Shown here one piece after another: positions 60,569-64,000 of a stretch of DNA of 64,000 bases (positions are counted from its first letter, which is position 1; every line of letters starts with the position of its first letter). Position numbers and translations under genes: made by a program. Origin of the DNA: Flavivirga spongiicola (lineage in GTDB: Bacteria; Bacteroidota; Bacteroidia; Flavobacteriales; Flavobacteriaceae); NCBI RefSeq assembly GCF_030540825.1, contig NZ_JAUOEO010000001.1:2453001-2517000 (forward strand). Direction: 5' to 3'. The notes below the pieces were generated by a model. The model ran no database searches, had not been told where the DNA came from, and saw nothing but the letters and a program-made list of their open reading frames with translations.

Positions 60569-60601
60569 TTTGTAATTTTTGCATTACATAAATTATAATC
60601 T

Positions 60602-60628
60602 AAAAGTCATACTATAAGTATGACTTTT
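60602..60628 (+). terminator. Rho-independent terminator of the 53-residue lipoprotein gene
   Basis: AAAAGTCATAC (60602-60612) pairs perfectly with GTATGACTTTT (60618-60628) over a five-base loop, followed by further T. Confidence 0.85.
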
Positions 60629-60685
60629 TTTATTAGTTTTATGCAGTGATTTTCTAAATACCTCATTGCAAGCTGTATAACTAAA

Positions 60686-62617
60686 ATGTTAAGCGATACT
60701 ACGATTCAAAAGTTTTCTATAAGTATTTTAATAGTATTGTTTGTTTTTGGATGCAAAAAAAATGATACTTATAGAACAAAGAATAAGCCTGAACGATTTT
60801 TAGAATTAAGCAAAAATAAATCTACAAGGTTAAAAGATAAAGTAGTCTATATTGATAGTGCTTTCTATATGTCACAACAATTGCCTTTAGATTCTTTGGC
60901 TTTGGCAGTTATTTCTCAGAAAGGCTTTTTACATCTCCAACAACAAGAAAATGATAGTTTTTTCTATTACAATCGGTTTTTGGCAAAGCAATCCCAAAAG
61001 ATTGATAATAAGCGTTACAAAGCTATAGCCTCTTTTAATTTAGGCTATTATTATGACGAGTTTAGCAACTTTCCAGATAGTGCTTTTTACTACTACCGTA
61101 TAGCAAAAAATGTTTTTTTAAAAGCAGGAGATAGTGTAAAAGTAGGCGAGGCCACTATGAATATTGCTATGTTGCAAAATGTTCAAAATAATTTTTTTGG
61201 AGCCAAAGAAAGCCTAGTGGAAGCTTTACAGTATTTAAGTAAGAGCTCAGAAAAAAAATATCTGGCCTCTATATATAACGAGTTAGCAACAAACAATCAT
61301 AAATTACTAAATTACAGGGATGCTATTGAATATTATCAAAAGGCCATAGCAATTACAGATGTTAAAAGTCATGTTGTCAGCTATCAAAATAATTTAGCTT
61401 TTTCATATATAGAACAAGGAAACTATAACAGAGCCACGAGCATGCTACAAGAATTGCTAATGGACTCTTTGTTACAAAAAGGCTCTACCCGCTATGCCAG
61501 AATATTACATAATTTGAGTTATGCTCAATGGCGCAATGGTAAAGATAGTGTCCTCCCTGCGTTTTTAGAAGCCCTTAAGATTCGTAAAAACAAAAAAGAC
61601 AAACGAGGGCAAATCCAAAGCTATACCAATTTAGGAGAATATTATGCTGATCAAAATCCTAAAAAAGCCAGTCGCTATTTAGATACAGTGATACAATTGG
61701 CTAAAGAAATAAAAAGCCCTAAAGCAGAAACCGATGCCTTGCAACTTTTAATGAAATTATATGCCAAAAATATAGCTTATAGAGACCGCTATATTTTTTT
61801 AAAAGACAGTCTGTATCAGCAGGAGCTTAAAGTAAAAACACAGTTTGCAAAAATGCGTTATGATGATCAGCAAGAAAAAGAGCAAATTTTAAGGTTACAA
61901 AGAGTAGCGGCAGAAGAAAAAGCTGCTTTAGCAGTTCAAAAAGGACAAAAGATATTGTTTTTGTCGCTTAGTGGTTTATTATTAATAGGCGGAGTGCTTT
62001 TATATTATGCTTTAAGACAGCGGTATAAAAAAGAGAAATTAAAAGAAGTTTATAAGACAGAAAAGCAGATTAGCAAACGTTTACATGATGAGCTTTCAAA
62101 CGATATTTATGGTTTAATGGCTGCCATTGAGCAAAGCCCTAATGTAGATAGCCCTTATCTTTTAGATGGTTTGGAAAAAATCTATAAACATACAAGAACC
62201 ATTTCTCATGATCATCGAGAAATTGCTACGGGAACAGAATTTGCAGTTGAGCTTAAAGATACTTTAGGTGCTTTTTATAACAAAGAGACTACCGTAATGG
62301 TTAAAGGTTTAGAAACCATTGCATGGGAAAAAGTGCCAGAGTATAAATGTGTAGCCATTCATAGAAGCCTTAAAGAGTTTATGGTGAATATGAAAAAACA
62401 TAGCGAGGCCAGTTTGGTTGCTATCGATTTTAAACAAGACAGGAAACAACTGCATATTACTTATTCAGATAATGGAATAGGCATGGATGCCTCGCAAAAA
62501 TTTGGAGTAGGTCTCAATAATACGGTTTCCCGTATTGCTGGTGTTAATGGGAAAATTAAATTTGACTCTGAAAATGGTCATAGAACAAAAATTGACATTG
62601 TAATTCCTTTTAATTAA
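60686..62617 (+). CDS. TPR-containing sensor histidine kinase (lipoprotein-type N-terminus)
   Basis: The 643-residue protein starts with a lipobox-like segment (ILIVLFVFGCKK). Residues about 60-390 contain TPR units (AIASFNLGYYYDEFSNFPDS, ATMNIAMLQNVQNNFFGAKE, SIYNELATNNHKLLNYRDAI, IQSYTNLGEYYADQNPKKAS). A coiled coil leads to a membrane helix near 428-445 (ILFLSLSGLLLIGGVLLYYA), then a HisKA_3-like dimerisation helix with H467 (KRLHDELSND) and an HATPase domain (EFMVNMKKHSEAS, YSDNGIGMD, GVGLNNTVSRIAGVNGKI). It phosphorylates the response regulator encoded seven bases downstream. The periplasmic TPR part is the likely sensor of a peptide or protein. Confidence 0.9.
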   Translation: MLSDTTIQKFSISILIVLFVFGCKKNDTYRTKNKPERFLELSKNKSTRLKDKVVYIDSAFYMSQQLPLDSLALAVISQKGFLHLQQQENDSFFYYNRFLAKQSQKIDNKRYKAIASFNLGYYYDEFSNFPDSAFYYYRIAKNVFLKAGDSVKVGEATMNIAMLQNVQNNFFGAKESLVEALQYLSKSSEKKYLASIYNELATNNHKLLNYRDAIEYYQKAIAITDVKSHVVSYQNNLAFSYIEQGNYNRATSMLQELLMDSLLQKGSTRYARILHNLSYAQWRNGKDSVLPAFLEALKIRKNKKDKRGQIQSYTNLGEYYADQNPKKASRYLDTVIQLAKEIKSPKAETDALQLLMKLYAKNIAYRDRYIFLKDSLYQQELKVKTQFAKMRYDDQQEKEQILRLQRVAAEEKAALAVQKGQKILFLSLSGLLLIGGVLLYYALRQRYKKEKLKEVYKTEKQISKRLHDELSNDIYGLMAAIEQSPNVDSPYLLDGLEKIYKHTRTISHDHREIATGTEFAVELKDTLGAFYNKETTVMVKGLETIAWEKVPEYKCVAIHRSLKEFMVNMKKHSEASLVAIDFKQDRKQLHITYSDNGIGMDASQKFGVGLNNTVSRIAGVNGKIKFDSENGHRTKIDIVIPFN

Positions 62618-62624
62618 CACAGGT

Positions 62625-63293
62625 ATGTTTAAAAAAGTACTTCTCGTAGAAGATATTGATAGTATAGGTTATGGTATTGCTATAAAAATAAAGCAAGAGA
62701 TTGGGGTGGCAAATATAATCATGACCCAGTATTGTGATGATGCTTATTTAAAATTTATAAAAGCAGAAAAAGATAAGGAACCTTTTGATCTTTTAATTAC
62801 AGACCTTTCTTTTAAAAAAGATTATAGAAATAGTACTATATCTTCTGGAGAGCAATTGATTAAAAAATTACGAGATCAAAATTACGACATTCCTATTATT
62901 GTGTATTCCATTGAAGAGCGTCCTTCTGTAGTTAAAAAATTAATAGATAGGTATAATATTTCCGCTTATGTTGTTAAAGGTCGAAACTGTACCAAAAGCA
63001 TGATTAATGCGCTAAAGACCGTTAAAAAGGGTGAGCGTTTTACTTCTATAGAATTGGCAGCAACTCTAAGAAAAAAGGAAATCTTTACATTAGAAGAATT
63101 TGATGCTGTCTTACTACATCAACTATCTATAGGGAATACTCAGGAAGAAATTTCTATTATTTTAAAAGAAAAAAGCATTTCACCAAGTAGCTTAAGTTCT
63201 ATAGAAAAAAGACTTAATAGATTAAAGGAAGAACTTAAAGCTAAAACAACCATACAACTAGTGGCTAATGCCAAAGACTTAGGTTTAATATAG
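62625..63293 (+). CDS. Response regulator with C-terminal helical output domain
   Basis: The 222-residue protein has a receiver domain (about 3-130) with acidic residues E9, D10 and phosphoacceptor D60 (LLITDLSF), S/T and K positions in VYSIEER and YVVKGRN. The C-terminal 80 residues (FTLEEFDAVLLHQLSIGNTQ, EEISIILKEKSISPSSLSS, RLNRLKEELKAKTTIQLV) look like a LuxR/GerE-like or related HTH output. It is the partner of the TPR kinase. The palindromes at 60251 and 63358 are candidate targets. Confidence 0.85.
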   Translation: MFKKVLLVEDIDSIGYGIAIKIKQEIGVANIIMTQYCDDAYLKFIKAEKDKEPFDLLITDLSFKKDYRNSTISSGEQLIKKLRDQNYDIPIIVYSIEERPSVVKKLIDRYNISAYVVKGRNCTKSMINALKTVKKGERFTSIELAATLRKKEIFTLEEFDAVLLHQLSIGNTQEEISIILKEKSISPSSLSSIEKRLNRLKEELKAKTTIQLVANAKDLGLI

Positions 63294-63357
63294 TACAACT
63301 CTTGCGTGTTAGGTTAATTCTCACAAACACGCTTAAATACACAAAAAATCTTCTTTT

Positions 63358-63373
63358 TTACGGTTTCCCGTAA
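63358..63373. promoter_or_regulatory. TTACGG-TTTC-CCGTAA palindrome
   Basis: TTACGGTTTCCCGTAA is a perfect 6-bp-arm dyad 67 bases upstream of the secreted-protein gene at 63440. Its right half is followed by CGACTT. A second, weaker stem (GCGTGTT/AACACGC, 63304-63332) lies just after the response regulator stop. Confidence 0.45.
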
Positions 63374-63439
63374 CGACTTAAAAGGTATAGGGATTACGTT
63401 TGTTAGTACGCTATATATTAACAAAATAACATATCCAAA

Positions 63440-64000
63440 ATGAAAACTAATTTAAAGTTATTGTGGTATGGAGTACTTTTATTATGTACTCAATACCTGT
63501 CTGCTCAAAAAGAAGAAATCTGGAAAGAAACGACTGTTTTTGAATTTAATGCCCCTTATGAAACCATTACCATTAATTATGACGATGAAGAATTTGTCTT
63601 TAATGTAACAGAAAAAACCAAATTTTTACTTGGAAAAAAGCAACGTATTTCTAAAGAGAGAATTTCAATAGGGAGTACTGTAGATGTTGCTATAATTATA
63701 GAAAATAGGAAAAGAGTATTAACTAAAATACTCCTTAATAAAGATGAATATGGAGAGGTGAAAAAGTTCGAAGGGGTCATTGAATCATATAAAGGCGATA
63801 CTGCAGTTATAGACGGAAGAAAAGTGGCATTAACTGATAAGACGACCATAAAATGTAATGGAGGGACAGATTGTGCCTGTAGTAAAGGAAGAAGCTTTTT
63901 GGGTTTTGATGAGCTTGAATTAGGAAGTTTTTTAACTGTTTACGGAGAGCAAAATGAAGATGGTGTTTATAGGGCTTCTAAAATAGAAGTTTGTAAAAAC
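63440..64000 (+). CDS. Secreted protein of unknown function (partial)
   Basis: From the ATG at 63440 the frame stays open to the window end, 187 residues. A signal peptide (MKTNLKLLWYGVLLLCTQYL, SAQ) is followed by beta-rich sequence. Repeated strand-turn units such as GDTAVIDGRKVALTDKT and LELGSFLTVYGEQNEDGVY resemble the small beta-barrel repeats of DUF5666-like proteins, with Cys in KCNGGTDCACSKG. The 3' end and full function are not visible. It may be controlled by the upstream two-component genes. Confidence 0.65.
   Translation, partial: MKTNLKLLWYGVLLLCTQYLSAQKEEIWKETTVFEFNAPYETITINYDDEEFVFNVTEKTKFLLGKKQRISKERISIGSTVDVAIIIENRKRVLTKILLNKDEYGEVKKFEGVIESYKGDTAVIDGRKVALTDKTTIKCNGGTDCACSKGRSFLGFDELELGSFLTVYGEQNEDGVYRASKIEVCKN

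Noticed and set aside
1..64000. CRISPR array, transposase, integrase or phage genes
   Set aside because: No regularly spaced direct repeats and no proteins of these families were found among the translated frames.

Overview
The window is a stretch of an AT-rich Bacteroidota chromosome, almost certainly a member of the Flavobacteriaceae. The evidence is the family content (type IX secretion C-terminal sorting tails on two reprolysin-like proteases and a repeat protein, DUF4199, DUF4286, HTTM, an MgtE/RsmA pair, a fused OlsF-like acyltransferase), the scarcity of Shine-Dalgarno sites, and several promoters of the Bacteroidota type (TTG, about 20 bases, TAnnTTTG). Genus cannot be fixed from the sequence.

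Left part, 1-19.3 kb, is accessory DNA. It opens with the tail of a protein ending in Gly-Gly, four bases before a DUF4132 gene. Fifteen tightly packed co-directional genes follow (2893-11933): secreted, lipocalin-like, small membrane, SUKH, DUF6891 and TPR proteins, an arrangement resembling a polymorphic-toxin immunity array. A divergent pair (lipoprotein gene leftwards, XRE regulator rightwards) shares two TGAC-N6-GTCA sites. Next comes a defence island: a three-gene module with a nuclease-like effector, a small winged-helix-like middle component and an SMC/Rad50-like ABC ATPase (ABC-3C type), then a two-gene unit of a predicted beta-helix/two-TM membrane protein and a PLD-like protein. The island ends at the 3' end of a tRNA-Leu(CAA) gene, a typical integration boundary.

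Middle part, 19.5-52.4 kb, is mostly core: prs, rplY, pth, two paralogous secreted metalloproteases, ribF, an HTTM protein, serS, a TPR protein, rsmA, mgtE, a hydroxyacid dehydrogenase, small VOC/DUF genes, TauE/SafE, an ars cluster (arsR, DUF6428, arsN1-like, arsC, without an efflux pump), a fused acyltransferase, aspartate kinase and fbp. Between the two proteases lies a decayed ribF 5' end joined to a decayed rplY 3' end plus terminator, which looks like the junction of an ancient tandem duplication that made the protease pair. Intergenic spaces here carry many palindromic repeats, including two copies of an ATACCATTT-ended element and one 162-bp element with perfect 12-bp terminal inverted repeats.

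Right part, 52.4-64 kb, is largely envelope genes on the minus strand (T9SS repeat protein, beta-helix protein, a four-repeat secreted protein, a small beta-barrel, a VWA lipoprotein, and unknown membrane and coiled-coil proteins). They face a rightward group of a 53-residue lipoprotein with its own terminator, a TPR sensor kinase, a response regulator and a partial secreted protein. Similar palindromes lie upstream of the kinase locus and after it. No CRISPR array, rRNA, transposase or integrase was found.
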